Shown here one piece after another: positions 37,276 to 49,404 of a stretch of DNA of 64,000 nt. The translations under genes were made by a program, and so were the position numbers. This DNA is from Cubamyces lactineus (lineage: Eukaryota > Basidiomycota > Agaricomycetes > Polyporales > Polyporaceae). The stretch's first letter is position 1. Every line of letters begins with the position of its first letter. The stretch is taken from NCBI GenBank assembly GCA_022376465.1, contig JACDTU010000002.1, forward strand, positions 2,232,001 through 2,296,000, given 5' to 3'. The notes below the pieces were generated by a model, which made no database searches, was not told the origin of the DNA, and saw only the letters and a program-made list of their open reading frames with translations.

Positions 37276-38989
37276 GCGACGCGCCGTGCGCCGCACCCGC
37301 AGCCTCCGGTCTCTTTCTCTCTCGTCGTCTGTTGTGGTTCTCATGTCATGTTCTCCTCTATGCATCCCGTCACCGTCGCCATCGCCATCGGATTCTCTAC
37401 CCCCTCATTTTCGACGTCGGCTCTCACCATCATCATCGTCTCATCCTCGCATCGGCTCGTCTTTTTCGGCCGTTCACGCCCTCTCAGGGTCTCCGCCCCC
37501 ATTCCCCCCATGTTCCCCGGCCGCCCCACACCTTACCCCGCATTCTCACGACCGCCTCCTGTTAGCGCGTCCCGGCCCCGGCCGCTCTCCCGCCACCTCC
37601 CCTCATCCGCTCGCATCTTCGTCCATTTACACCTTCTATCAGGCCCATACCCGGGGCCCCGCCACACGCTGCACGCTGGCAGCCGTGGTTTATCGTCGCT
37701 CGGCACACGGCGCTCGGGAAGCTATCGATCCATCCGTCCGCATCCATTCGTCCGTGGCGGGACGTGCGCTGGCTGGACCGTGGACGTCTCTCTTTCGCCC
37801 CTGGCGGCGAGGAGCGCACGTCGTGCGCCGAGGGATGTTCCGGGTGGCTTCCGGGCGACTGTGGTTCGTTCGGGCGGGCGTCAGTGGGCTGGTGTTGTTT
37901 GATCCATGATCTGTCTCGATCGTGCGTGCCCGCTTCGTCCGTGTCATCCCATTTGGCGTTCGTCGGACGCGAGATATGGGCCGAGGCACGCTCTCACTCT
38001 TTCCGCCATCTACGGCGTGGATGGATTCGGTGGTTGTTTTACGTTTCTTCTACGTCTACGGTTCCTGCCTATTACTCGTTACCTACAAGAGAGCCGCGCG
38101 CGCACGCACGCGTTTTGGTTTGTTTACAATTTCATACATTAGGAAGATGTGTGTCTATTCTTCGTTCTGCTGGCTCTCGAGCCTCGCGGGTCGGCTCGAG
38201 GGTGGTGTTTAGTTGTATCCGCTTGTTGCTCGGCCTCGGTCTCGGTCGTCGTTGATCCGTTCGCCCTTAGTGTGTCCCTCCTCCATCCGTTCTTCTGTCT
38301 GTTTTCTTTTTCCGTTTCTTCTCCTGTTCGCGTCTGCGCTCGCACCGTATAGTTCTTACTCGTACTCGTACTCGATTCTGGTCCCGGATACCCCACGCTC
38401 GTTCCCTACATATGACCCCTCCCTCTCCATCTCCACCTCTGTCTGTTTCTTTTTCTGCGTCTCTCGCCCGAGTGTTTCTCGCCCACCTACGAATATGTCT
38501 AGCCTAGCGGATATCGTTGGAAGAAATATCAACGCGATGTCGATATGCCCGAAACGCGGTGAGGGAGTGATCGAGAGAGGTGCCTGCAGGGAGTCTGTTG
38601 AGCCGGGGCGGGAAGGGCCTCGGCGCGGAGGGAGGGAGAGAGGGAAGGAGGGCGTTGGGCGTGGGCTGGGGTCTGGGCCGGGGGGCGGATTGATTCATGG
38701 CGGGGACGGGTGATGCCCCGCACGGGGGATCGGACCGGGGAAGCGGAGCCAATGGGGAAGCGGGGACGGCTTATGTACGCTGCGTGTACTGTAGGTGAGA
38801 GGACGAGTCGGAGGAGCCCACAGCCAGCAGCCAACAGCCAACTCCCACCTGCGACTCTGAGCACCGACCGGCTCCAGCGTCCACCGCCAGCCACTGGGCC
38901 AGTCCACAGACTCTGAGCCAGCTCGCCATCGCCCTCCTCTCTCTCCGCTCCTAACCTAAGCTCCAAGCCACCCGCCCGTCCCTCCTCCC
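37276..38989. other. Intergenic region downstream of the kinesin gene
   Basis: About 1.7 kb with strong strand asymmetry: 37300-38480 is C/T-rich on the + strand, then a purine-rich run at ~38560-38700. Many overlapping open frames come from this skew and none has a family motif. It likely holds a long kinesin 3' UTR and part of the SDR promoter. Confidence 0.5.
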
Positions 38990-39099
38990 AATAAATTCTC
39001 CCTCCCCCCTCTCTTCCCTCCTCCCACTCGCCCTCTTCCCCACTCGCCCCCATCCCCTCCTCTCTCCCTCCCTGTCCCCGCCCTCGCGCTCGCTCCCCG
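38990..39099 (+). promoter_or_regulatory. C/T-rich core promoter of the SDR gene
   Basis: A TATA-like AATAAATT at 38990 is followed by about 100 bp made almost only of C and T, running up to the ATG at 39100. Such CT tracts mark start sites of strongly expressed filamentous-fungal genes; the assignment here is by position and composition only. Confidence 0.45.
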
Positions 39100-40657
39100 A
39101 TGGCCCCCTCGCTCCTCGCCCGCGCCCTCCCCTCTACCTCCCGCGCCCTCGTCCGCGCCCCCTCCCGCGCCGTCGTGCACGCCCGCTACAACAGCGACCT
39201 CTCCGCCAAGCTCAATGAGGTCGCCGCAAAGGCCCGCGTCGTCAAGACCCTCCCCGACTTCTCCATGGCCAACAAGGTCCGCGCTCTTCCTTACTTCCCT
39301 CCCTTCCCTCACCCTTCCCCGCTGACACCGTACGTCCGCGCTTCCCTCGTCCTCCAGGTCGCGCTCGTCACCGGCGCCGCGCGTGGTCTCGGCTACGAGT
39401 TCTGCCGCGCGTTCGTCCAGTCCGGCTGCACCTCCCTCGCCATCGTCGACCTCAAGGAGGAGGAGGCCCAGCACGCCGCCGAGGAGCTCGTCAAGGCTGC
39501 ATGCGGTCAGGATCCCTCTCACGCCCGCCTGCCCCCCAGCGCGACACGTTACTGATAAGGTGTGAAGTTGACAGTGAGATGGACCCCAGCGACTACCGTA
39601 TAATCGGCGTCGGATGCGACGTCTCTTCCGAGCTCTCCGTCCAGCAGGCCTTCAGGCGCGTCATGGACACCTACGGCCGTGTCGACTCGGTCGTCGCGTC
39701 AGCAGGTGCGTCATCGCTCCCACCTCCCTTCATCCCGCGCGTCATGCTGACTGGTAATTGTTTCTCCCGCCAGGTATCGTCGAGAACTACTCCGCCTTCG
39801 AGTGCGTACTGCGGAATATCTTTGTCCCTAAACATGGCGTCCTGACACGCATCTCATCGCTCCAGCTACCCCTTCGACCGGATAAAGCGTCTCTATGACA
39901 TCAACGTCCACGGCGCATTCTTCACTGCGCGCGAGGCGGCGCGCAACATGATCCCCCAGGGTGGAGGAAGCGTCGTCTTGGTTGGCAGCATGTCCGCGAA
40001 CGTGAGTTACACGTCCACATACCGGCTCAAGCGTCAGTCCTTGTGGTGCTAACGGATGATGCCCCGCATAGATTGTCAACATCCCCCAACCACAAACGCC
40101 CTACAACGCCGCAAAGGCTGGTACGTGTTTGACTGCATCTCCGCTGCGGTCTCCGCGCGCATCGCTTGTATGGTCTGGTGACTGACGGACGTTGCCTGTA
40201 GCTGTGAAACATATGGCTGCGAGTTTGGCGGTGGAGTGGGCCAAGAAGGGTGTCCGCGTCAACACGCTCAGGTATGATGACGTCATCCTCCGGTGTCTGT
40301 CTGTGGCTCATTTTCTCTTGCGCGTCAACAGCCCAGGATACATGCTCACCAAGCTGACGCGCACTATCCTCGCTCACGACCAGGAGCTCAAGGTACGCGT
40401 TCCAGGCCACCTGCTGGGGTCATCTGCTCACCCCGTGGCGTCCTTCCACAGAAAACTTGGGAGTCTCTTACTCCGATGGGCCGGGTGAGTCCAAATTGGC
40501 TTGCGTTCCCATGAGCTGTCACTCATCCCGCTTGGCGTTACTATAGATGGGCGAGCCTGAGGACCTCGCTGGTGCCATCGTCTTCCTTGCCAGCGACGCG
40601 TCGCGCTTCATGACCGGTTCCGAAATTCGTGTCGACGGTGGTTACTGCATCATCTAA
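39100..40657 (+). CDS. Short-chain dehydrogenase/reductase, D-arabinitol 2-dehydrogenase-like
   Basis: 316-residue NAD(P)-dependent SDR in ten exons: 39100-39276, 39358-39505, 39568-39705, 39774-39801, 39866-40001, 40072-40120, 40202-40271, 40332-40392, 40452-40484, 40547-40657. The nucleotide-binding TGAARGLG follows exon 1. The catalytic Ser (GSMSAN), Tyr and Lys (PYNAAKAAVK) are present, with [11 protein letters not shown] and the [10 protein letters not shown] tail. The closest family type by motif is the polyol dehydrogenase group (D-arabinitol or sorbose), which oxidises sugar alcohols. The first ~50 residues are Arg/Ala/Ser-rich without acids and look like a mitochondrial targeting peptide. 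Exon 4 is only 28 nt. Confidence 0.9.
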
Positions 40658-41804
40658 ACAATGCGCGCGAACGGTTCTACGGGTCCCACGGGTTTCTTCT
40701 GCTTCACGGTTTTGGCTTCGAACGGACATCGGGCATGGTGCTGCTGCTGCAAATGCTTATAGACAACTGACATAGATGTAACTTACAATCCCGGTCTCGA
40801 CTATTCCCTCCATCCTCCACATCTTCGGGGACAATGTGTTGCTGTCTCTCTCGCTTGCTCTCCTGCACGCTCCCTCACACAGTTCCTGTCGTCTCTCTCT
40901 CTCCTCTCTCCTCGATCACCCCCTTGTTTTATCCCCCCACCCTCTTGTTGTGTACAAAAATGCTTCCACGATGTCTTCTTTCGCCGCCCTCCCGCATTAT
41001 ACACACGTCCCGCAAAGCATACATAGTAACGTTAATCTTATTAGAAAATGTATATGGGCAACGGCTTCTCTCCAATTTCCCTTCTCGTCGTGTGCACGCA
41101 GCACGTCTTGTGGCCGTTCCCGAGGTCTGCTGGTGTGAGATGGCTCAAGTCTGGTGGCGACTTCTTGCGCGTTGTGTGCCTGTGGCTGGGGGGCCCCACT
41201 GCATCGTGGCATCGTAGTGTGTTGCTAGTGTGTGCATACTCCGAATCTAACTGGGATCACGCGCGTTGGCACACGACCGCGAACTGCGTCGAGGGCTCGG
41301 AGCGCTAGGACTGCGCACCCGCCACCCGCCACAGGGCTTGGCCGGCAACCATTCGAGTGTTCGTGCAAGGGCCTACCATACTGTACAGTATGCACGGTTG
41401 ACGTGACCTGGACGGGACGCAGTGCGCAGTGCGCCGCTGTCTAGCTCGACTGTTCAACTGCCAGTGCCTATCCGACGAGTCTGCGCGGGGCGTAAGACTG
41501 CGCGTCTCTCTAGATCTCAGTCTGTATCGTCTTGGCGCAAGGGGCCTCGACCTTAGTACTCAGCCTGAGCAGTGAGCAAGTACTCAACCCTGCAGTACTG
41601 CAGCGGTTGCGGCGGATTTACCATTGAGCTTGCGATTGCTGATCATGACGTCCCAGGCGCACCCGGAGTGCGGCGACAAGCGTACGTATACACAATGGTG
41701 CTGTTTCCTGCTATTTCCTGCTATTTCCTATATATAAATATAAGTAGGATGTAGTAGGATATGATAGGATAGTATATTTGTCCTCGTCGCCATTCATGAT
41801 CATG
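40658..41804. other. Intergenic region between convergent SDR and IPK1 genes
   Basis: 1.15 kb of 3' flanks. An AT-rich patch with repeated GATAGGAT-like words lies at 41715-41780. No supported gene. Confidence 0.5.
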
Positions 41805-43547
41805 TCACGCATGCGCGTCGACGCACGCGCGCGGGTGCGCGACCCCGCGGTACGCGTCGACGATCTCCGCGTCGAGCGCGGCCCACTTGGCGAGCCGGCC
41901 GATGCTCTTCACGTCCAGGTCGATCACCGTCACCGTGCCCTCCGCGTTGTCGCCTTTTGGCGCGTTGGAGGAGAGGGGCGGAAGGCGGAGGATGATCGAG
42001 CAGTCCTTGAAAGACGCGGAGAGGAGGTAAGCGAGGATGCGGTATCGCAGCTCCGCCTCGCTCTCCCCGCTCTCCTCGCCCTCGCCCTCTCCTTCCCGAC
42101 GCTCCCGCGCAAGGTACGCACCGACGAACGCAGCCCACTCCCCCATGCCCGGGTCGGGCTCGCCATGTCCGAGGGGCACGTCCGCGCCGCGGAGGCGCGC
42201 CCAGAGCGCGGCGAGGCCCTCGACGTCGAGCGCGTCGAGCGTGCGCTGGAGGCGCGCGAGCGTGCGCAGGACGGGCGTGTGCTGGAGGAGCGGCAGGATG
42301 GCGGACGTGAACGCGTCCCGGAGGGCGTCCGGGGTCGCGGGAGGAGTCGCGGAGGAGGAGACTTGGGATCCGGGGAAGAGCTGCTCGGCGAGCGGGGTGA
42401 GAGAGGTAGGCTGCTCGTAACGGAAAGGGAACGAGTCGGTCAGATACACGGGCAGATGCGCAGAAACAGAGAAACAGAGAAACGAAACGACGCACGTCCG
42501 CTGCATTCGGCCTGAGCATCTTCCCCCGCACGAACACCCGAAGGTTGTTCACCGTACCCCCGCTCGCGACCCATGTATCCCACAGCGCGTGCAACGCTTG
42601 CCTGACCCGCGCAGGATCGTCCGCGAAGAGGTCGAGCGGGCAGTAGCTCTGAATCTCCCCGCCGCCTGTGTCGTCGTGCGCGCCCTTGGACTGCGCCGTA
42701 CGCTTGAGGTGCGTGTGCATGCAGAACCGGCACGTGCGCGTCTTGATCGGGCGCGTTGCGGGCGAGAGGTGCGTCGGAGCGGGGAGGAAGCCCCACTTGG
42801 GCTGCGCCGTGGCGGTGTTAGTATGTGGAGGAGGTGGAGGTGTGGAGAAGCGGGGGAGAGGAGGGGGCGGATCCGATCGGGGTGTCCGGGAAGTCCGTGT
42901 CCATGTTCGTATTCGTGTTTGGCACGATATCATGTGCAGGTCGTGCGATAACGGGCGCACGGGGGCACAAAGCGGTGGCAGAAAAGACAACATGAGACGA
43001 CAGGTGTGGAGAAGCGGAGGAGGGGAGCGAACAGGGGCGAAGGACACATACACACCTTGATCTCGACAGCCCATCCTCCTCCTCCAACGAGATCCGTCGC
43101 GAGGACCGCCTTCCGCCTCCCCGTGTCGATCGCGTCCACCGCCCTGCGCTCTGGAGGGCGCAACGGTTCAGTCAACGCAGCGAGCTCGGCGAGCCATGCG
43201 CGCGCGACGTGCACGGCGTCGAGCCGCGGGAGGTGTGCGCGGGGCACGAGTCGCTCGATCACGGTCCGTTGGAAGATGATCGTAGGGTCGTCTGGTTCGT
43301 CTGCCTGTTCCTCTTCGACTGCGTTTCTGTCCGCCTGCTTCTCACCGTTGTCTTGCGTGTCGTAGCCATGAGGCACTCCCTGGGTTTGTACAGCGGCGGA
43401 GATGGGGCGTTTACGTAGTCGGAGCGCGGTTCCGTCAAATTGGGGATGTGGCGGGCCTGTGTAGGAGAAGACGATGGTCGAGCCGCCTTCGGAGATGTAC
43501 TTCCAGTCCCGCGGGGAGGTGTGTTCGATGCGAGGCGCGTCGGACAT
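41805..43547 (-). CDS. IPK1: Inositol-pentakisphosphate 2-kinase (Ipk1)
   Basis: Makes phytic acid (InsP6) from InsP5; in fungi this supports mRNA export and phosphate sensing. Three exons (43547-43056, 42801-42496, 42413-41805) give 468 residues. Conserved blocks appear in order: WKYISEGGSTIVFSYTG, ALRLRKRP, VLATDLV, EIKPKWGFLP (the IPK motif), TCRFCMHTHLK, CPLDLFADD, NNLRVFVRGKML, then SFKDCSIILRL and VIDLDVKSIGRL near the C-terminus. The first intron is long for this region (254 nt). An in-frame ATG at 43604 would add 19 residues; 43547 was chosen because the family usually starts just before the DWKYISEGG block. Confidence 0.9.
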
Positions 43548-43825
43548 GAATGGATCCCAATTCTGCCCCCTAAGCCTGGTTGCGATCGTGTTCGTCGAGT
43601 TCAAGTTGTGAAGATATGGAGAGTCGCTGGATGCTGCTAGACCGACTGCTATATCGCAAATGATCGATCGGGCCTCAACGCAAGCTGTGCCGGGCGCTAG
43701 TAGTCAATACTGTGTCGAGATGCGTAGAACATACAGAGAATGAAGGTTACAAACTACTGCCAGAGTGCGGCGTGTATAAGCTAGATCTGGCTGTATGATA
43801 CACAGGGGTATGTCAAGAACGATGG

Positions 43826-45035
43826 TCAATATATCGCAGTCGTGCCGCCTCCCGAGGGCCCTCCATCGCCATCAGGCTCGGGCTCGCTCGTCTTCCGTGC
43901 CTTCTTCGCCCACCTCAGCCCACATGCGTTGCACAACGTCTTCGGACCCATAGGACCCTGAAGAGATGGCTTAGTGCTGAGAAGATGTATACAGAGTCTG
44001 ACGAGAATATTACTACCTTCCGCCATTCGGGAGAGTCCGTACGTCCACACGTAACGCAGACGTGCTGTTCTGCAGCCAGTCTCTTCGCCTACACGTATGC
44101 CTGATGAACAAGAGGTCGCGCGCACCGAATACGTACAAGAACGCACCTTCTTGCGCGGCCCATCGTCCTCCAACTCCGCGTTCATCCCGGATGCTCCCAC
44201 GTCAAACGCTGCGCGCGAGGCGTCGAAGCTCTCGGACGAGGCAAAGAAGCTGTCGCTTGCGCCGTCGAGGGCCTGCGACTGGGCCCGGAGCTGGGCCACG
44301 CGCTGCTGCAGCCGCTCATTCTCCATCTTGAGTTCGAGAAACGTGTTCAACCTGCCAACGTCCGCACGCGGGGGATCAGATCGGGTACGTAAAACGCTGC
44401 GGAGGAAGGAAAAGGGAAGGTGCAGATGGAGCGCAAGGGGAAGGAGGACGTACATGGCGGTATTGCGACTCGGGTACGGCTGCGCCATGGCAAAGTAGCA
44501 CTTGAACTCGTCCGTGTCGGGCAAATAGTGCGGGCGGCCGCGGATCTCGAACAACACCTCGCGCGGGGCGGACGTGTAGTCGCTCGCGACGTAGAACTCG
44601 TGCTTACACTGCAGACGCGCGTAGACAAGCATCTCGGTCTTGGATCGCACGCTCTCCGCGAACGCATTGCGGAAGTTTGTCCGGTCGTCCACTGGATCCA
44701 ATTATCCTGCGCGTCAGCTGCACGCGCTCCGTGCGTGAAATGGCAGAAATAGACGCACCGTTCATGAGGTCGGCGAGGTCTCCGTCGACGAGCTCCTCCT
44801 CCCGCCATCCCAGTATCTCCGTAACCGCGCTCCCGCAATACCACACCTGGCACGACTCGGACAGGACGAGGATGATGGTGTCGTTGAGCTCCGTGATGAG
44901 TAGATCCCCCCACCGCTTGCGTTTCGTGAACTCGAACACCGGGATCTCCTTGACCGGGCTAAGCGGTGGCTGCTGGCCCTGTGCGGAGTCCACAGGCGAC
45001 TGCAGCGGAGGTGGTAAAGACGACGTCGACGCCAT
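43826..45035 (-). CDS. wc-2: White-collar-2-type PAS/GATA transcription factor
   Basis: Partner of the blue-light receptor WC-1; the complex binds light-responsive promoters. Five exons (45035-44759, 44691-44454, 44351-44147, 44088-44017, 43957-43826) give 307 residues, typical of mushroom WC-2. The N-terminal block FEFTKRKRWGDLLITELND leads into a PAS domain (residues ~50-160) with VWYCGSAVTEILGW, DLADLMNVDDRTNF and REVLFEIRGRPHYL. A short coiled coil (LNTFLELKMENERLQQRV) follows. The GATA zinc finger is C-V-T-C, 18 residues, C-N-A-C, followed by GLRWAKK. No flavin-binding LOV motif is present, as expected for WC-2. Confidence 0.93.
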
Positions 45036-45408
45036 GGGGAGCGACTAGCGGGACGAGCGAGACGGCGAGGCGAGGCGGAGGGAGGGGCTGGGAGAGGCCG
45101 GAGTGGACATGCTGGGTATAAGAGCCCTCGCGGTGGACTGAATAGCGGGCGCTGCAAATGTCGATGGAGCTGTCAAGGAACCCGATCTCTTGCCTCCTCC
45201 GCTTACTTTTTGTGGCATCATTACATAAGCACTTTCTTCCCATCGTGGGTCCATATGGGTCCGGATTCGGCCACCTCGGTCGCATTTCCTATGGACTGCT
45301 AAATACTCTGGTGATCGCATAACTACGTCGTATGGACAGGGACAGCATGTAGAGAATTGTAGGATTCAAAGGAAACGCATCATGCGGACGGTAGATGAAG
45401 CAGTGAAC
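45036..45408. other. Spacer between the Zn2Cys6 gene and wc-2
   Basis: 373 bp downstream of the Zn2Cys6 gene and upstream of wc-2 on the minus strand; it should hold the wc-2 promoter. No feature recognised. Confidence 0.4.
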
Positions 45409-47262
45409 CTAGAAACCCCCCACGGAGTGCTCGGACTCGAGAACAGGGGAGAAGGGGTGGAAGATCTCGCTGAAATGCAGCCCGCCCTCCTCATCGCGAG
45501 AGTAGACTAGCTCGTCTTGTGTCATCGCAGACGGAGACGGGCTCATGGTGTGGTAGCGATCCTCCATCGCCATGCTCTCGGAGATCTTCATCGTGTTCTC
45601 GACAGCGGGGGACAATGTGTCCGTGTCCGGTGCGTTCGCAGGGGGCCGGTAGCCGAAGTAATCTGGAGGGGACTGCCTGCCTGCCTGTATACCTGATCCA
45701 GAGGAGGACGAGGACGCGTCGCGACACAAGCGCGGGACTGTGATGGCGAGCGGGATGTCCGGAGACGACGAGGCGTCCCTGTCTGGCACCGCAGTTTGCT
45801 TGGCGAGCGCTAGCTGCGAGAGGGCGGCCATGATGCGCTCCCTCCCCTCGAGTTGCGGTCTTGCGAGCAACGGGTCCTGCACTGGAACCGCCATCGGCGC
45901 GGGAAGCGGGCGAGGGTTTCGCGCCGCCGCATGATACTGCTGAGGACTGTGCAGGATTCGTCGATTCAGCATATTATCGGATGACCCAATGACCTTATTC
46001 CGAGAGCGATGCGCATCAAAACCCGACTGAACAAGCACTCACTGCAAGTGGCCCATTTCTTCCTGACAGGCCGCACAGTTGGACATTTCCGACAGACACG
46101 CTTCACAGGACGTCGAGGGCCCACACAGCGGCAAACCAGAACCCTGGAGAGACATAGCAGAAGTAGACCTCGAGATCGCCAGCATGTCTGGACCAGACTT
46201 CGCAGCCTTAGCCTTGGAACGGCCCGTGCGGGCGTTGTAGCGAGGGCGAGGGGCGGGCCGAGACGCCGGAGCCTGAGCCTGAGATTGTACAGTCTCCAGA
46301 TGGGCGAGAGGACGGCCGTCGAGCATGATAGCCGGAGTGGGGAGCAGCGAGGGAGCAGAACTGTTGGCAGAGTAGTTTGACGACATCGAGTGCGAGGGCG
46401 CAGCAGGAGGACAGTGAGGCTGACCGCGCGCATAACCAGTCATGTGAGGAGGAGGCAAAGACGAAGCGCTAGCCATAGAGTACCCAGAAGACGACGAGTG
46501 CGAGGGGACTGCGGGTGGACAGATCGGCATGGAAGCTGCCCCCGCGAGGACAGCACGATGGTACTCGATGATGGCGGCCTGTTCAGCCTCAAGCGCAGCT
46601 TTCTCGCGTTCGGCGATCGCTTTCTTCGTCTTGTTCGCGCGATGCTCGAAGACGTATTCGCACTCATGGCCGCCCTTAGCACATCGCTTGCAGATCGGCT
46701 TCTCCCCAGTGCACTGACGATGCAGCATCAGCTTCTCCGACAATTCGTCCAGGAGCACACTGCTCACCTTTGTCTTCCGCCTCCTGCACCGTTCGCACGC
46801 CTGAGCAATGCGGCGTCGCCCCGCAGGAAGAGGCGGCGCAACGAACAGTGCCCGCTTCTGTATCTTCTGGACGACCTCCGGATCTACGGATTCTGGTTCT
46901 GGTTCTGGGGACGACTGGGCGAGCTGGTGATACATCGGCTGAGCGAAGCCGACATGTTGAGCGAGCTGAGCCTGATATTGCAGCGCGAGAAGCTGCTGAG
47001 GATGGAGAGGCTGCCCCGCGAGATGGTGGGGCATCCCAGCGTATTCGACCATTGGCGCGATAGCTGTCCCAGGAGGGAGCGGAAGTCCCGGTAAGCCTGG
47101 TGGCTGCTGTACAACCCGCCAGGCCTGCGTGAGTGCGGGATGATGGGTCGCTTGTGGTTGAAGGGCAGAATTGGTGTATCCTGGGGGTCTGGACGCTGCG
47201 GCAGCGTGTAAGGCAGCCAAGAGATTCGGATGCAGGGCGGTGGATGAGCGGGAGGCCTCCAT
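45409..47262 (-). CDS. Zn2Cys6 fungal transcription factor
   Basis: 567 residues from exons 47262-46768, 46713-46043 and 45946-45409. After an Ala/Pro/Gln-rich N-terminus the binuclear zinc cluster starts at about residue 155: ACERCRRRKTK, then CTGEKPICKRC and GHECEY, giving the C-x2-C-x6-C-x6-C-x2-C-x6-C pattern, with the basic run that contacts DNA. A Glu/Ala/Lys helix (KKAIAEREKAALEAEQ) follows. The rest is low-complexity Ser/Pro/Gln with no fungal-specific TF middle domain visible. Intron 46714-46767 (54 nt) lies exactly between cysteines 2 and 3 and is in frame without stops. The open frame continues upstream to an ATG at 47418, so an extra 5' coding exon is possible. Target genes unknown. 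Confidence 0.82.
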
Positions 47263-48385
47263 TTGTCGACCGATGAGCAGAAAACTGAGGAACAGAACAG
47301 CGCACCGATGGCAAAAGCAAGCAAGGTAATAGGAAATGTGAGGATGCGCCCACAAATAAGCCACGCCTGACCTTTCTTGCGAGAAGAGGGGAGATGAGGC
47401 TGACGGTGTGGCTGGCATGGCATTCTATAGTCAGCCTCTCTCCCGGCCGGCAATATATGAGGGCCCCATCTTCGCAGCTGTGTGAAGATTAGGAGTACCT
47501 GCATGTTGGCTGTCTCTTATCGCTGTAGAGTCTGTCGTATCGTTTCGAATACACAAAAAACATCGTAGCATGCATGAGCGAACGCAAAGAACCCGCAGAT
47601 TGACCAAGTTAACCAGGGCCAGGCCGTGACCGACTCGGATTTCGGTCGGTCAAGAGCACGTGAGTGTGACTGACCGCGTTGTCAGCGGGTGGGCCAGGCG
47701 CCAGCGCCGAGCGGATCGTCGTCACCAGCCACCACCATCATTGCATCGACCCTGTCGTCGTCGTACCTCTGGCGATCCATTGAACTCCGAGGAATCGCTG
47801 GCATGCAGTGTTGCTCACGCATACCGCTTCTAGATCTCTATCCGATTCAGACGCGCATTGTGCCGTGTTCAGTCACTTCTCAAAAAAGACGTGCTACATG
47901 TACTGCAACTCAATGAACTATCCATGGCCACAATCACACGGAAGCCGGACGTCGACATATGTACTCTCGACGAATTTTGGAGACTTGGCGACACTGCAAA
48001 CTGCTCATGACACAACTCAAAGCGGTGGTCTTGGCACGGATGTCGTCTTCGGGGTGCTGATGGGCGCTGCGACAATCAGCCCTTGCACGCACACATCCCG
48101 CTCGGGTGCCTGTACTGCTCGGGCTCTGCACTTTGTTACGCGCCTCTGTCTCTGGGCGGCATGATGGTATCCTAGGGAGGCTGACCCGACGTTACCAGTC
48201 TCAATCTCGACATACGGAACTTCGAGCGATGTCTCTGGTATATAACTGCGCACGCGGGGAGCATACCGTTCAAGCTCTTTGTAGTCAACGACTGGTCGTC
48301 GACTCGCAGCTCGTTAGGCTCTGCTTCTCTGCTTTCGATTCTCTCACTCTTGTCTTTTGTTTGCGCTCCTTTGCCGGCATCCAGA
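47263..48385. other. Divergent intergenic region
   Basis: 1.1 kb between the Zn2Cys6 gene (minus) and the secreted-protein gene (plus). It must carry both promoters. Short open frames only; no recognised site. Confidence 0.5.
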
Positions 48386-49404
48386 ATGCTTGCTGCTCCC
48401 TTGGCGGTCCTTGCTTTTGCATATGGCTCTGTGTTGGTCACTGGTCTGACGCTGCAGAAACGTGCAGTTGATTTTTTCGACCCTGCCCAAGGAGGCGGGA
48501 GCATGTTTGACAATGCTACTTTCGGTGGTGAACCCTTAAACGTCAGCCGCTATGCATTGACCACTCACGTCGGATAGCAGCGTGCTGACGATGTAACAGG
48601 TCATCATCTCCGGGCAAAGTTCTCCAGATGTTTTGACAGACGACGGCATACTGAACTTCGCCAAGGCGATCGGCTTGTAAGCATGCTGAACCTATTTGTA
48701 TAGATCCCCGCTCATATCCCCTCAAGTTCTCAAGAGTGCCTTGGCCTCCACCTAGGTGACCCGCAGACGGCTAACCTTGGTGATGGGAACGGTTCGGTCA
48801 ACCAGACTGTCGAATTCCGTCAGGACTTTGGAAACGATCTCCTCGGTACCTGTCTGGAGAGCCTAGTCGGTGGCAACCACTTCCGGTAAGCACATTCCTT
48901 CTACGTATGGCGGTATCTACTGAACGAATCGACGTGCAATTCAGAGTGTTCCGCCAGAATGGCACTCAGGCGAACAGCGGGGCCCTCTTCCTAGCGTGAG
49001 TATTCCACGTGCCAACGTCTCTACACAAGATTAAACGAGCTTGTGACGTAGAGCCTCGAAGGAGCAGCCTGCGAGCCAGAACCACGACATTGTCCCGGAC
49101 GGTTACAACATTGGGCGGTAAGCCCATGTGAATGATGTCTCGTTCGCACGAACTCACAAAGCTATGATTTCCCCAGAGACGAGCTCGTTGCCAACGCTGT
49201 AGGTACTAAGAGCTTCGGGGGCGTCACATACAACGTAGTCGCGAAGAATATCACCGGTCTCATGCCGGCCGGCAGTGACGGTGTCAATCACGGCGGGTAT
49301 CCTCTCTCAAGTGTTCTCATCGATGTCTGTCTGGTTCTTACAATTTCCGGACAGGTATCGCGGTGGATGGCATTGTCACGCTTTTAACGGTCACGATACA
49401 GTAG
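48386..49404 (+). CDS. Small secreted protein of unknown function
   Basis: 224 residues in seven exons: 48386-48541, 48600-48676, 48727-48885, 48945-48995, 49052-49117, 49177-49292, 49355-49404. The start MLAAPLAVLAFAYGSVLVTG is a clear signal peptide ending near a Lys-Arg. The mature part has FDPAQGGGSMFDN, PLNVIISGQSSPDVLTDDG, an LGDGNGSVNQTVEFR stretch, CLESLVGGNHFRVFRQNG, and a VDGIVTLLTVTIQ end. From memory this matches a family of uncharacterised secreted proteins frequent in Agaricomycetes; I know no function for it. Several N-x-S/T sites suggest glycosylation. The last intron needs a GC donor (49293) to give the family's usual C-terminus; a GT donor four bases later gives a different tail ending at 49478. 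Confidence 0.78.

Noticed and set aside
37286..38255. Several 150-200 codon frames downstream of the kinesin gene
   Set aside because: Caused by strong C/T bias of the strand; low-complexity Ser/Pro/Arg products without motifs.
41800..43074. 424-codon open frame on the minus strand overlapping IPK1
   Set aside because: It runs through both IPK1 introns and a shifted frame of its exons; high GC explains its length and no motif is present.
47262..47418. Upstream extension of the Zn2Cys6 protein to the ATG at 47418
   Set aside because: The extra 52 residues are unlike a transcription factor N-terminus and contain possible splice sites; kept only as an alternative.
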